From: Curtobacterium sp. VKM Ac-2922
GTDB taxonomy: Bacteria > Actinomycetota > Actinomycetes > Actinomycetales > Microbacteriaceae
Length of the DNA stretch: 64,000 nt
Reading direction: 5' to 3'
Assembly (NCBI RefSeq): GCF_022815645.1
Contig: NZ_JALGRO010000018.1
Location: 1 to 64,000 of the forward strand
The number at the start of each line of letters is the position of its first letter. The first letter of the stretch is position 1. Below, in pieces: positions 1 to 8,690 of this stretch. The notes beneath the pieces are model-generated. The model was given only the letters and a program-made list of their open reading frames with translations. It made no database searches and was not told the DNA's origin. The position numbers and the translations under genes were made by a program.

Positions 1-1305
1 GAAGCCGCAGTGCCCGGCGTCGAGGTGGTCCGCCCCGGCACCCTCGCGCTGCGCTCCCGGGGGCCGGCGCGCTACTACGGCGGTGAACGAGCCGCCGCGT
101 CGACCCTGGCGGGCATCGCGGCCGACCACGGCGCCCCGATGGTCCGAGCCGGGGTGGCGGACACCCCGTTCGCGGCAGAACAGGCCGCCCGTGCCCGTCC
201 GGTGCGCCCGGGGGAGCGGGTGCGGATCGTGCCCGTTGCGGCCTCGGCCGAGTTCCTGGCGTCGCTGCCCCTCGGCGTGCTCGGCGACCCGGAGCTGGCG
301 ACCGTGCTCGACCGGCTGGGCATCGTCACCCTGGGGCAGTTCGCGGCGCTCAGCGACGAGCAGGTCCGCGACCGGTTCGGCGTGCCCGGGGCGTTCCTGC
401 ACCGGTTGGCAGCCGGGCGCGACCCGCGCGAGATCGCTGCGCGCGCGGTCCCGCCCGAGCTCCGGGTGGAAGCCGCGTTCGAGCCCCCGCTCGACCGCGC
501 CGACCAGATCGCGTTCGCGTTCCGGCGGTCGGCGGACGACTTCGCGACGCGACTCCGGGCCGCGGGGCTCGTGGCCACCACCATCCGTGTCGGCATCGTC
601 GACGAGCGGGACATCCTGCTCGAGCGCACGTGGGCGCACCCCCGCTGGTTCGACGCCGCCGACGTGGTCGACCGGGTGCGCTGGCAGCTGGCGGGTGGTG
701 TCGACCCGACCGGGCTCGAAGCCCCGGTGACCTCGGTCGTGCTCGAACCCGTGGCCGTCGACGACATGGCGAACCACGAGCGCGGGCTCTGGGGCTCCGG
801 ACCGGACGAGCGCGTGCACCACGGCCTCGCCCGCATCCAGGGCATGGTCGGTCACGACGGGGTGGTCAGCCCCCGGGTCGGCGGCGGGCGCACCCTGTCC
901 GAGCGCATCGTCCTGGTTCCCTGGGGTGACGCCCCGCCCGGTGGCGAGCGCGCCCTGGCGACCGTGCGCGACCGGCCCTGGCCCGGCAAGCTGCCGGGGC
1001 CACCACCCGCCACGGTGCTCGAACGACCGCGTCCGGTCGACGTGGTCGCGGTGGACGGCACCAGCGTCGACGTCGACGAGCGCGGCGTCCTGTCGGGCGT
1101 CCCCGGTCGTTTCCGTGCCGAGGGCGACCGCGGTGGGGGCTTCGCGGCGGTGACGGCGTGGGCCGGACCGTGGCCGCTCGTCGTGCGCTGGTGGGAAGCC
1201 GGTGGGCGGCGGCTGCACCGGCTGCAGCTCGTCGACGCCGAGGGTCGCGCCTGGTACCTCGTGCTGGCGGACCACCGCTGGTGGGCCGAGGCGATCGCGA
1301 CGTGA
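1..1305 (+). CDS. imuB: ImuB-like Y-family polymerase homologue (5' partial)
   Basis: The reading frame is open at the left window edge, so the start and the N-terminal catalytic part lie upstream; the visible part gives 434 codons. Residues from about 80 on match the little-finger and thumb part of Y-family polymerases, with a helix-hairpin-helix-like stretch around LGIVTLGQFAALSDEQVRDR. The C-terminus ends in a Trp-rich block (RWWEAGGRRLHRLQLVDAEG) typical of actinobacterial ImuB. In this family ImuB is a catalytically dead adaptor that brings DnaE2 to the beta clamp during SOS mutagenesis. dnaE2 follows on the same strand after 97 bp, which supports the call. Whether the polymerase acidic residues are missing cannot be seen here. 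Confidence 0.85.
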   Translation, partial: EAAVPGVEVVRPGTLALRSRGPARYYGGERAAASTLAGIAADHGAPMVRAGVADTPFAAEQAARARPVRPGERVRIVPVAASAEFLASLPLGVLGDPELATVLDRLGIVTLGQFAALSDEQVRDRFGVPGAFLHRLAAGRDPREIAARAVPPELRVEAAFEPPLDRADQIAFAFRRSADDFATRLRAAGLVATTIRVGIVDERDILLERTWAHPRWFDAADVVDRVRWQLAGGVDPTGLEAPVTSVVLEPVAVDDMANHERGLWGSGPDERVHHGLARIQGMVGHDGVVSPRVGGGRTLSERIVLVPWGDAPPGGERALATVRDRPWPGKLPGPPPATVLERPRPVDVVAVDGTSVDVDERGVLSGVPGRFRAEGDRGGGFAAVTAWAGPWPLVVRWWEAGGRRLHRLQLVDAEGRAWYLVLADHRWWAEAIAT

Positions 1306-1402
1306 CGACGACGATGCGTGTGATGACGAGTGCACCGCGTGCGGTGACGATGCGTGCGGTGACGGTCGCACCGCCTGCGGTGACGACGACGAGGGGGGCC
1401 TG
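1306..1402 (+). repeat. Imperfect short tandem repeats between imuB and dnaE2
   Basis: The spacer is built from variants of TGCGGTGACG, with exact copies at 1340-1349, 1355-1364 and 1376-1385, plus further GTGACGA-type pieces. It stays open in the dnaE2 frame, so an upstream start could translate it. A purine-rich GAGGGGGG lies just before the dnaE2 ATG at 1403 and is the likely ribosome binding site. Confidence 0.6.
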
Positions 1403-4400
1403 ATGGGCTACAGCAACCCGCCGATCTCGTGGTCGGCGTTCGAGCGCGCCCTGTCCGACAAGCGGAGCCCCGGGTCCTCGCACGACGGCGACGGCGGCGA
1501 CAGCCCGGCGTGGTCGCGCAAGCGTGAGCCCTACGCGCCCCAGACACCGGTGCCGGACGGCACGGACGGGCCGCCCGCGGTGCCGTACGCCGAACTGCAC
1601 GCGCACTCGACCTTCAGCTTCCTCGACGGCGCCAGCCAGCCCGAGCACCTCTTCGAGGAAGCCGCCCGCCTGCGCCTGCACGCCCTGGCGTTGACCGACC
1701 ACGACGGGCTGTACGGCGCCGCCCGGATGGCCGAGGTCGCCGAGGCGTACCCGACCGTCGGCACCGTCTACGGCACCGAGCTCTCACTCGGGTTGACGGC
1801 GCCGCAGAACGGTGTGCCCGACCCCGAGGGCTCGCACCTGCTGCTGCTCGCCGACGGGCAGGACGGCTACCACCGGCTGGCGGGAGCGATCACGAGCGCA
1901 CACCTGGCCGCCGGGTCCGAGAAGGGACGGCCGCGGTACGACCTCGACGACCTGGCCGCACGGGGCGACGGGCACTGGCGGGTGCTCACGGGGTGCCGGA
2001 AGGGCACCGTGCGCCAGGCGCTCGAACAGGGTGGCGAGTCGGCGGCCGACACCGCACTGCGGGCACTGCTCGACCGGTTCGGCACCGGCAACGTCGTGGT
2101 CGAGCTGCTCGACCACGGCGACCCACTCGACAGCGCCAGGAACGACCTGCTCGCCACGCTCGCCGCTCGGCACGCGCTGCCGCTCGTGGCGACGGGCAAC
2201 GTCCACTACGCCACGCCGGACCGCTTCCCGGTGGCGACGGCGCTCGCCGCGGTCCGGGCGCGCCGCAGCCTCGACGAGCTCGACGGCTGGTTGCCGGCGG
2301 CCGACACGGCGCACCTGCGGTCCGGCGTCGAGATGACCCGACGGTTCGCGCGGTACCCGGGTGCGATCGAGAACACCGTGCGGATCGCGGACGAGATCGG
2401 GTTCCAGCTGAAGACGGTCAAGCCCGGGCTGCCCGACCTGGACGTCCCCGACGGGCACACCGCGATGTCGTGGTTGCGCGAGCTCACCTGGACCGGCGCC
2501 AGGCGGTTCTACCCGGGCAGCGCCGACGGGGTCGACCCGCACAAGCGGGCACGCATCGAGCGCGAGCTGGCCGTGATCGAGGACAAGAACTTCCCCGGGT
2601 ACTTCCTGATCGTGCGGGACATGGTGCAGTTCGCCCGGGGTCGCGGCATCCTGTGCCAGGGGCGTGGCTCGGCGGCGAACTCGGCCGTCTGCTACCTGCT
2701 GGAGATCACCGCGGTGGACTCGATCCGGTACGGCCTGCCCTTCGAACGGTTCCTGTCGGCCATGCGTGACGAAGAGCCCGACATCGACGTCGACTTCGAC
2801 TCCGACCGGCGCGAAGAGGTGATCCAGTACGTCTACGACAAGTACGGCCGGTACAACGCGGCCCAGGTGGCGAACGTGATCACCTACCGGCCGAAGGGGG
2901 CCGTCCGCGACATGGCGAAGGCGCTCGGCCACAGCCCCGGTCAGCAGGACGCCTGGTCGAAGCAGGTCGAGCGGTGGGGATCGATCACCGAGAGCCAGGA
3001 CCACGACATCCCACCAGCGGTCGTCGGGCTGGCCAGCGACGTCCTCGGGTTCCCACGGCACCTCGGCATCCACTCGGGCGGCATGGTGCTGACCGACCGC
3101 CCCGTCGGCGAGGTCGTGCCGATCGAGCACGCACGGATGGACGGCCGCACGGTGCTGCAGTGGGACAAGGACGACTGCGCCTACATGGGGCTCGTGAAGT
3201 TCGACATGCTCGGGCTCGGCATGCTCGCGGCGCTGCAGTACTCGTTCGACCTGGCGGCAGAACACTGCGGGGAGCGCTGGGAGATGCACTCCATCCCGAA
3301 AGAGGAGCAGGGCGTCTACGACCAGTTGTGCCGGGCGGACACGATCGGGGTCTTCCAGGTCGAGTCCCGCGCGCAGATGGGCACGCTGCCCCGGCTGCTG
3401 CCCAGGCGGTTCTACGACCTGGTGATCGAGGTGGCACTGGTGCGTCCCGGGCCGATCCAGGGTGGCGCCGTACACCCGTACATCCGTCGCCGCACCGGCG
3501 AAGAACCCATCACCTACATGCACCCGTCGCTCGAACCGGTGCTGGAACGGACCCTGGGCGTGCCGCTGTTCCAAGAGCAGCTCATGCAGATGGCCATCGC
3601 GGTCGGCAACTGCTCGGGGGACGACGCCGACCTGCTGCGGCGGGCGATGGGGTCCAAACGTGGGCACGAGAAGATCGACCGGCTGCGCGACAAGCTCTAC
3701 GCGGGCATGGCGGACAACGGCATCCACGGGGCGGACGCCGACGCGATCTACGCGAAGATCCAGGCGTTCGCGAACTTCGGCTTCGCCGAGAGCCACTCGA
3801 TCAGCTTCGCCCTGATCGTCTACGCCAGCGCGTGGATGCGGCTGCACTACCCGGGCGCATTCCTGGCCGCCCTGCTCCGGGCGCAGCCGATGGGCTTCTA
3901 CTCGCCGCAGACGCTGGTCGCCGACGCCCGACGGCACGGGGTGCAGGTGCTCCGGCCGGACATCCTGCGGTCCGGGGTCGACGCCACGCTCGAGCCGATC
4001 GAGGGTACTGCCGGGTCCGGGGACGACGGGCAGGGTCCCAGCGGGACCGCCAACGGACTCGGGGACGATGCCTGTCTGCAGACCGAGCAGCCGCCGGTGT
4101 TGCCCTTCGACAGGACGCGGCCCGACGACACGGCCCGGCACCGGCGGGACGGCGGGTCGGCAGTGCGGCTCGGGCTGGTCGAGGTGGCCTCGCTCGGTCG
4201 ACGCACCGCGGAACGCATCGTCGCGGAGCGCGACGCGAACGGTCCCTTCACGGACATGTCCGACCTGGCGCGCCGGGTCGGACTGACCACCGCGCAGCTC
4301 GAGGCCCTGGCGGCAGCGGACGCGTTCGCGCCGTTCGGTGTCGACCGCCGCGGGGGCATGTGGTCCGCGGCACAGGCGGCAGCCGAACGCCCCGACCAGC

Positions 4401-4861
4401 TGCCCGACACCCAGGTCGTCGTGCAGCCGCCGTTGTTCGGACAGATGACGAGCGGCGACGTCCTGATCGCCGACATGTGGTCGACGGGCATGACCACCGA
4501 CGACCACCCCGTGTCCCACGTCCGCCAGCGCCTGTCCGTCGGGAAGGTGCTCAGCGTGGCGGACCTGGCAGCGGCAGAAACCGGTCGGCGGATCGAGGTC
4601 GGCGGGATCGTGACCCACCGGCAGCGTCCGGCGACGGCGTCGGGGATCACGTTCCTCAACGTCGAGGACGAGACCGGTCTGGTGAACGTGATCTGCAGCG
4701 TCGGGGTGTGGGGACGCTACCGGCGGGTGGCGCGCGAGTCGCCGGCCGTGGTGGTGCGGGGGATCCTCGAGCGCTCACCCGAGGGCGTGGTCAACGTGGT
4801 CGCCGACCGCATCGAGCGGTTGTCGCTGTCCGTGCGGACACGGTCCCGCGACTTCCAGTGA
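1403..4861 (+). CDS. dnaE2: Error-prone DNA polymerase III alpha subunit DnaE2
   Basis: 1152 aa, the normal size for DnaE2. It starts with a PHP domain (YAELHAHSTFSFLDGAS near residue 60, then LTDHDGL). The C-family palm follows, with the catalytic aspartates in PDIDVDFDSDRR, then fingers with RRAMGSKRG and a helix-hairpin-helix region. An OB-fold with IEVGGIVTHRQRP and FLNVEDETG lies at the C-terminus. The ATG at 1403 was chosen over upstream in-frame starts because it follows GAGGGGGG and avoids the repeat spacer. DnaE2 works with ImuA and ImuB as the damage-induced mutasome in the replisome. imuB is directly upstream. SOS control is expected from the family, but no LexA box was recognised in this stretch. 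Confidence 0.95.
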   Translation: MGYSNPPISWSAFERALSDKRSPGSSHDGDGGDSPAWSRKREPYAPQTPVPDGTDGPPAVPYAELHAHSTFSFLDGASQPEHLFEEAARLRLHALALTDHDGLYGAARMAEVAEAYPTVGTVYGTELSLGLTAPQNGVPDPEGSHLLLLADGQDGYHRLAGAITSAHLAAGSEKGRPRYDLDDLAARGDGHWRVLTGCRKGTVRQALEQGGESAADTALRALLDRFGTGNVVVELLDHGDPLDSARNDLLATLAARHALPLVATGNVHYATPDRFPVATALAAVRARRSLDELDGWLPAADTAHLRSGVEMTRRFARYPGAIENTVRIADEIGFQLKTVKPGLPDLDVPDGHTAMSWLRELTWTGARRFYPGSADGVDPHKRARIERELAVIEDKNFPGYFLIVRDMVQFARGRGILCQGRGSAANSAVCYLLEITAVDSIRYGLPFERFLSAMRDEEPDIDVDFDSDRREEVIQYVYDKYGRYNAAQVANVITYRPKGAVRDMAKALGHSPGQQDAWSKQVERWGSITESQDHDIPPAVVGLASDVLGFPRHLGIHSGGMVLTDRPVGEVVPIEHARMDGRTVLQWDKDDCAYMGLVKFDMLGLGMLAALQYSFDLAAEHCGERWEMHSIPKEEQGVYDQLCRADTIGVFQVESRAQMGTLPRLLPRRFYDLVIEVALVRPGPIQGGAVHPYIRRRTGEEPITYMHPSLEPVLERTLGVPLFQEQLMQMAIAVGNCSGDDADLLRRAMGSKRGHEKIDRLRDKLYAGMADNGIHGADADAIYAKIQAFANFGFAESHSISFALIVYASAWMRLHYPGAFLAALLRAQPMGFYSPQTLVADARRHGVQVLRPDILRSGVDATLEPIEGTAGSGDDGQGPSGTANGLGDDACLQTEQPPVLPFDRTRPDDTARHRRDGGSAVRLGLVEVASLGRRTAERIVAERDANGPFTDMSDLARRVGLTTAQLEALAAADAFAPFGVDRRGGMWSAAQAAAERPDQLPDTQVVVQPPLFGQMTSGDVLIADMWSTGMTTDDHPVSHVRQRLSVGKVLSVADLAAAETGRRIEVGGIVTHRQRPATASGITFLNVEDETGLVNVICSVGVWGRYRRVARESPAVVVRGILERSPEGVVNVVADRIERLSLSVRTRSRDFQ

Positions 4862-4885
4862 CCGCCGCAGGGTCGTCCAGCGTGC

Positions 4886-6325
4886 TCAGTGCGCCGCCGG
4901 CACGCGGATCGTGACCTCGAGGCCCCCCGACCGCACGTTCCGCAGCGACGCGGTCCCGCCGGCACGCTCGGCCACCGCACGCACGATCGCCAGCCCCAGA
5001 CCCGAGCCACCCGGCAGCGGGATCACGCCGGTCGCCGGGTCGGGTGCCGGGCGGGACTTGCGTGCCTCGTCGGGTCGGGTGAACCGGTCGAAGGCGACGG
5101 GCACGAAGGTCTCGGGGACGCCGGGGCCGTCGTCGGTGACCTGCAGCTCGCCCACGTCGCCGTCCGTCCGCCAGGTCACCAGGATGCCGCCGCCGCGGGG
5201 GAGCGCCGCCACGGCGTTCCCGGCGATGTTCGTGACGAGCTGCGCCATCCCGCCGGTGTCCAGGTGGTAGTGCGGCTCGGTGGCACCGGACTCGGGTGCC
5301 TCGAGGTCGAAGTCGACGGTGACGTCCTTCGTGCTCGCGATGAGACGGACCCGGTCGACGGCGGCCATCACCTCGTCGCCCAGGTCTGACCAGGCGGTCA
5401 GCGGGCGTTGGTCGCCGTCCTCGGAGCGCCGCTCGGACTCCTCGATGCGGGACAGCGTCAACAGGTCGTTCGCCAGGCGGGACAGGCGGGCGACGTTGTT
5501 CTTCGCCCGCTCGATGTGGCCGGCGAGCGCCTGGGCGTCGTCGGCGTCGAGCGACGCCAGGTCGAGCTGGGTCGTCAGGATCGCCAGCGGGGTGCGCAGC
5601 TCGTGGGACGCGTCGGACACCATCTGGCGTTCGCGCTCGGTCGCCTGCCGTGTGCGGGCCAGGAACGCGTTGAGGGTGGTCGCCAGCGAGGCGAGCTCGT
5701 CCTGCGCCGGACCGACGGGCAGTTCGGCCCGTTCCGGGGCGACCGACAGCCGCTCGGCCTCGCGGCGCATCCGGTTCACGGGGCGCAGTGCCGCGGTCGC
5801 GAGCACCCACGATGCGATGCCGAACGCCACAAGGATGGCGAGGCCGGTGATCGACAGGGTGGTGGTCAGGTCGTCGACGACCAGGGCCTCGGCCTGCGAG
5901 TTGCGGGCCGCCACGACGGTCCACCGGCCGGCACCGTTCACCGGGTGCTCGACGACCACGCGGTACTCGGACCCGGAGACGTCGATCACGGATGTACCGG
6001 CTTCGGTCGACCGCAGGCTGCCGAGCGCGCGTTCGACCCGGCTCGGCATCGTCGAGAGCTTGATCTCGCCGGTCGGTGAGACCACGGCGACCAGCTGGGC
6101 GTTGCCGGGCGAGGACAGTGCGGGGTCGCTGTCCACCTCGAGCGTGGCGACGTAGGGGTCGGCGTCCGCGTCGAGCAGGGTGTGCGTGGCGGACGCGACC
6201 ACGCTCACGACCTGGAACCGCATGACCAGGACGAGCAACACGATCACGACGGCCGCGATGGCGGTCGAGCCGATCGTGATCCGCGACCGGAGGGACAGCA
6301 GGCCCAGCGGCCTGATCAGACGCAT
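4886..6325 (-). CDS. Sensor histidine kinase (HAMP-HisKA-HATPase)
   Basis: 479 aa. There are two membrane helices, about residues 17-40 and 157-180, with an extracytoplasmic sensor of about 115 residues between them. A HAMP linker comes next, then the H-box MVSDASHELRTPLA with the phospho-accepting His near 241. The HATPase domain has the N-box LVTNIAGNAVAALP, the G1-type DDGPGVPE and G2-type GSGLGLAI. It is the second gene of a pair; the response regulator ends 19 bp upstream. The sensor domain shows no recognisable ligand motif, so the signal is unknown. It ends 24 bp from the convergent dnaE2 stop. Confidence 0.93.
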   Translation of the reverse strand: MRLIRPLGLLSLRSRITIGSTAIAAVVIVLLVLVMRFQVVSVVASATHTLLDADADPYVATLEVDSDPALSSPGNAQLVAVVSPTGEIKLSTMPSRVERALGSLRSTEAGTSVIDVSGSEYRVVVEHPVNGAGRWTVVAARNSQAEALVVDDLTTTLSITGLAILVAFGIASWVLATAALRPVNRMRREAERLSVAPERAELPVGPAQDELASLATTLNAFLARTRQATERERQMVSDASHELRTPLAILTTQLDLASLDADDAQALAGHIERAKNNVARLSRLANDLLTLSRIEESERRSEDGDQRPLTAWSDLGDEVMAAVDRVRLIASTKDVTVDFDLEAPESGATEPHYHLDTGGMAQLVTNIAGNAVAALPRGGGILVTWRTDGDVGELQVTDDGPGVPETFVPVAFDRFTRPDEARKSRPAPDPATGVIPLPGGSGLGLAIVRAVAERAGGTASLRNVRSGGLEVTIRVPAAH

Positions 6326-6344
6326 CGGGAGTGCGGTCTGCGGG

Positions 6345-7022
6345 TCAGGAACCGAGCAGGTCGAGGCGGTAGCCCCGGCCGCGCACGGTGGCGATGGCGA
6401 CGGTTGCCTCGTGCGACGTCAGCTTCTTGCGCAGGTACGAGATGTACTGCTCGACGACGTTGGGGTCGACGTGCTGCGACCCGTCCCAGACCTCTTCGAG
6501 GATCTTGGGCCGGTCGACGACGGTGCCGACGGAGCGGGCGAGCAGTCGGAGCAGCGCGAACTCGGTCGGGCTGACGGCCACGCGCTGGCCCTGGATCGAG
6601 ACCCGGCGGGCCTCGGAGTCGATGGAGACGTCGCCGACCTCGATCGTGCGCGGGGCGCCGGTGGCCTCGCGTCGCCCGAGTGCGCGGAGCCGGGCGGTCA
6701 GTTCGGCGAACGCGAAGGGCTTCGTGAGGTAGTCGTCGGCACCGGCGTCGAGACCGAACACCCGGTCGTCGACGGCGTCGCGCGCGGTCACCAGGAGGAT
6801 CCGCACGGGGTCCTCGCGTTCGCGGATCCGTCGAGCCAGTTCGAACCCGGACATGCCGGGCATCATGACGTCGACCACCGCCAGGTCGAACGCCTGCTCG
6901 CCGAGCGCGATGAGCGCCTCGACACCGTTCTCGACCGCCGTGACGCGGTACCCCTCGGCAGCGAGCCCGCGTTCCATGAGGGCGCGCATCTCGTCGTCGT
7001 CCTCGACCACCAACAACCGCAT
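6345..7022 (-). CDS. OmpR/PhoB-family response regulator
   Basis: 225 aa. The receiver domain starts at MRLLVVEDDDEM, with the acidic pocket, the phosphorylatable Asp in LAVVDVMMPGMSG and the Lys in YLTKPFAFAEL. The C-terminal winged helix contains SPTEFALLRLLARSVG and VEQYISYLRKKL, then RGRGYRL. The ATG at 7022 is preceded on the minus strand by AGGAGG, so the longer frame back to 7103 is not used. It is cotranscribed with the histidine kinase. An odd 15-bp palindrome lies 30 bp upstream and may be an operator. Confidence 0.95.
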   Translation of the reverse strand: MRLLVVEDDDEMRALMERGLAAEGYRVTAVENGVEALIALGEQAFDLAVVDVMMPGMSGFELARRIREREDPVRILLVTARDAVDDRVFGLDAGADDYLTKPFAFAELTARLRALGRREATGAPRTIEVGDVSIDSEARRVSIQGQRVAVSPTEFALLRLLARSVGTVVDRPKILEEVWDGSQHVDPNVVEQYISYLRKKLTSHEATVAIATVRGRGYRLDLLGS

Positions 7023-7051
7023 AGTGGACCTCCTGGGACCCACTCTGGCAT

Positions 7052-7066
7052 CGAACGTCACGTTCG
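7052..7066. promoter_or_regulatory. 15-bp palindrome upstream of the response regulator
   Basis: CGAACGTCACGTTCG is a perfect inverted repeat with one central base, 30 bp before the response-regulator start. Its position suits a repressor site or autoregulation. OmpR-type regulators usually bind direct repeats, so another factor is equally possible. Confidence 0.35.
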
Positions 7067-7171
7067 TGGCGTTCCCACGAGCATCCTGACTGAATCTCGT
7101 CACAGTCGGACCCGTGCGGACGCGCCCGGTGGCCCGCGATCGAGGGACATGAGCGGTCCCTGAGCGCTTGG

Positions 7172-7213
7172 TAAGCTCCGCGGTGGACGCTGTACCCGAC
7201 AGAACGTCCTGTC
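7172..7213 (+). promoter_or_regulatory. Putative -10 box and near-palindrome before the 7226 gene
   Basis: TAAGCT at 7172-7177 resembles a sigma-70 -10 hexamer. GACAGAACGTCCTGTC at 7198-7213 is a near-perfect palindrome around ACGT with one mismatched pair. It would lie in the leader of the small gene that follows. The assignment rests only on sequence similarity and position. Confidence 0.3.
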
Positions 7214-7225
7214 TCTGGGGGACCC

Positions 7226-7576
7226 ATGATCGACCGACCCGAACGAGCCGACCACCCGGCCATCGCCCGCCTCCGCGTCGAACTCGACGCCGCCTGGAAG
7301 AGCATGCGCACCCTCGCCGAGGTCGACGACGACCTGCGCGCGCGGATCATCGCCGAGCTGCGTGGTGCGGTGCCGGACATGGCGGGTCGAGCAGCCCACG
7401 AGGCCGGACACCAGGCGGTGGTCGCCGAGATCCGACGGTTCGCCGACATCGACGTGGACGCGACCGACGCGGAACGGCCCACGTGCGCGATCTGGGGCGA
7501 GATCGTCGACATGGCGTCGGTCGCCGCCATGGCTGCCGCCCACGACCCCGCCCCGGTCACCGGCGCCCGGCGGTAG
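7226..7576 (+). CDS. Small hypothetical protein
   Basis: 116 aa, acidic and helical, with no signal peptide, membrane segment or cysteine cluster. The only eye-catching stretch is AAHEAGHQAVVAEIRRF, a short His-containing helix that is too short to call a metalloprotease. The ATG follows GGGGGAC at a normal distance, and a -10-like TAAGCT lies about 50 bp upstream. The gene stands alone, divergent from the two-component pair and convergent with the FUSC gene. I do not recognise the family; the reading-frame composition and upstream signals are what support it as a gene. Confidence 0.6.
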   Translation: MIDRPERADHPAIARLRVELDAAWKSMRTLAEVDDDLRARIIAELRGAVPDMAGRAAHEAGHQAVVAEIRRFADIDVDATDAERPTCAIWGEIVDMASVAAMAAAHDPAPVTGARR

Positions 7577-7596
7577 CGCCGGCCCGCCGCCAGAGC

Positions 7597-8655
7597 TCAG
7601 TCGTCCTCGCCGAGCAGCTCCTCGCGCACGCGGCGGATGTCCTCGAGCAGCGCGCCGATCAGGATCCAGTGCCGCGAGTTCGGTCGCACCACCGCGAGCG
7701 GCGCCGTCAGGGCCGGTTCGTGCGGGTCGTCGCCCACGTGCAGGTCCTGGGTCACGGCGAGCTCCGTCGTCTCGACCTGTGCCCCGAGCGCCCGCAGGTC
7801 GGCGCCGATGCGCGCCACCTCGGTCGCGATGCGTCCCACCATCGGGTCGTCACGCAGGTCGGGGGCGGTGTTGTCCCGGATCGCCCGGGTCATGCCCGTG
7901 ACGCGGGTCACCAGGACCCGCAGGTGTTCGGCGACGACCACGTCCCGTTCCAGGACCGTCCGCAGCCGGCCACCCCGCGGGTTCATCGTCAGCGACTCCT
8001 GCGCCGACCCCAGCGACGCCTCGGCCTGCGCGTGCTGCTGGCGGAGCGCCCGCGCCCGGAGCAGCGCCTCGTGCCACCGGTCGTGGTCCCACCCCTCGGT
8101 CAGGCCGATCGCCACCCGTTCGAACGCGACCGCGGTGTCCCGGGCCAGCCGAGCGACCGCCAGGTGCCCCGGGCGCAGCAGCACCGGCGGCACGATGGCG
8201 GCGTTGACGACCAGGGCCACCGCGGCGCCGAGCACGGTCTCGAGCACCCGGTCGGCCGAGTAGTTCGGCGTCACCACGCCGGCCGTCAGCACGAGCATGC
8301 CGCTGATGCCGACCTGGGTGGCCGAGGTCGGCGTCAGGCGCAGTGCCCAGGCGATGGTGATCGCGAGCACGATGACGAGCAGCACGACCCACACCGAGTC
8401 CCCGAGCAGGAAGTGCAACCCGGTCGCGAGCACGACCCCGAGGACCACGCCGGCGCTCCGCTCGAGGCCCTTCACGAACGACTGGTTGATGCTCGGCTGC
8501 ACGACGAGCAGCGCCGCGATGGCCGCGAAGGTCGGGAACGGTCCCTGGATCAGCAGGCGGCAGAGCAGGACGGCCGCGACCACGGCGACGGCGGTCTTGA
8601 CGACCTGCAGCAGGGGTGTGCGCTTCGAGCTGCGGAGGCGCGCGACCGGGTTCAC
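7597..8655 (-). CDS. FUSC-family membrane protein
   Basis: 352 aa from the GTG at 8655. The first half carries about six hydrophobic helices (for example VVKTAVAVVAAVLLCRLLI, SAGVVLGVVLATGLHFLLG and VWVVLLVIVLAITIAWAL). A soluble, mostly helical domain with many Arg and Glu residues follows. This layout fits the fusaric-acid-resistance/aromatic-acid-exporter superfamily, whose members are thought to export aromatic acids or related compounds. In-frame codons extend to 8721, but they would overlap the divergent gene, so the shorter GTG start is preferred. The substrate cannot be told from sequence. Confidence 0.8.
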   Translation of the reverse strand: MNPVARLRSSKRTPLLQVVKTAVAVVAAVLLCRLLIQGPFPTFAAIAALLVVQPSINQSFVKGLERSAGVVLGVVLATGLHFLLGDSVWVVLLVIVLAITIAWALRLTPTSATQVGISGMLVLTAGVVTPNYSADRVLETVLGAAVALVVNAAIVPPVLLRPGHLAVARLARDTAVAFERVAIGLTEGWDHDRWHEALLRARALRQQHAQAEASLGSAQESLTMNPRGGRLRTVLERDVVVAEHLRVLVTRVTGMTRAIRDNTAPDLRDDPMVGRIATEVARIGADLRALGAQVETTELAVTQDLHVGDDPHEPALTAPLAVVRPNSRHWILIGALLEDIRRVREELLGEDD

Positions 8656-8690
8656 GACCCCAACGCTAGCCACGGTCCGCACGCCGAGCC

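Noticed and set aside
1784-4618. A 944-codon open frame antisense to dnaE2
   Set aside because: Shadow of dnaE2; no motif, and composition typical of GC-rich antisense frames.
1-4861. A LexA/SOS box for the mutasome genes
   Set aside because: Expected from the family, but no convincing palindrome is seen in the visible part; the operon promoter probably lies upstream of the window.
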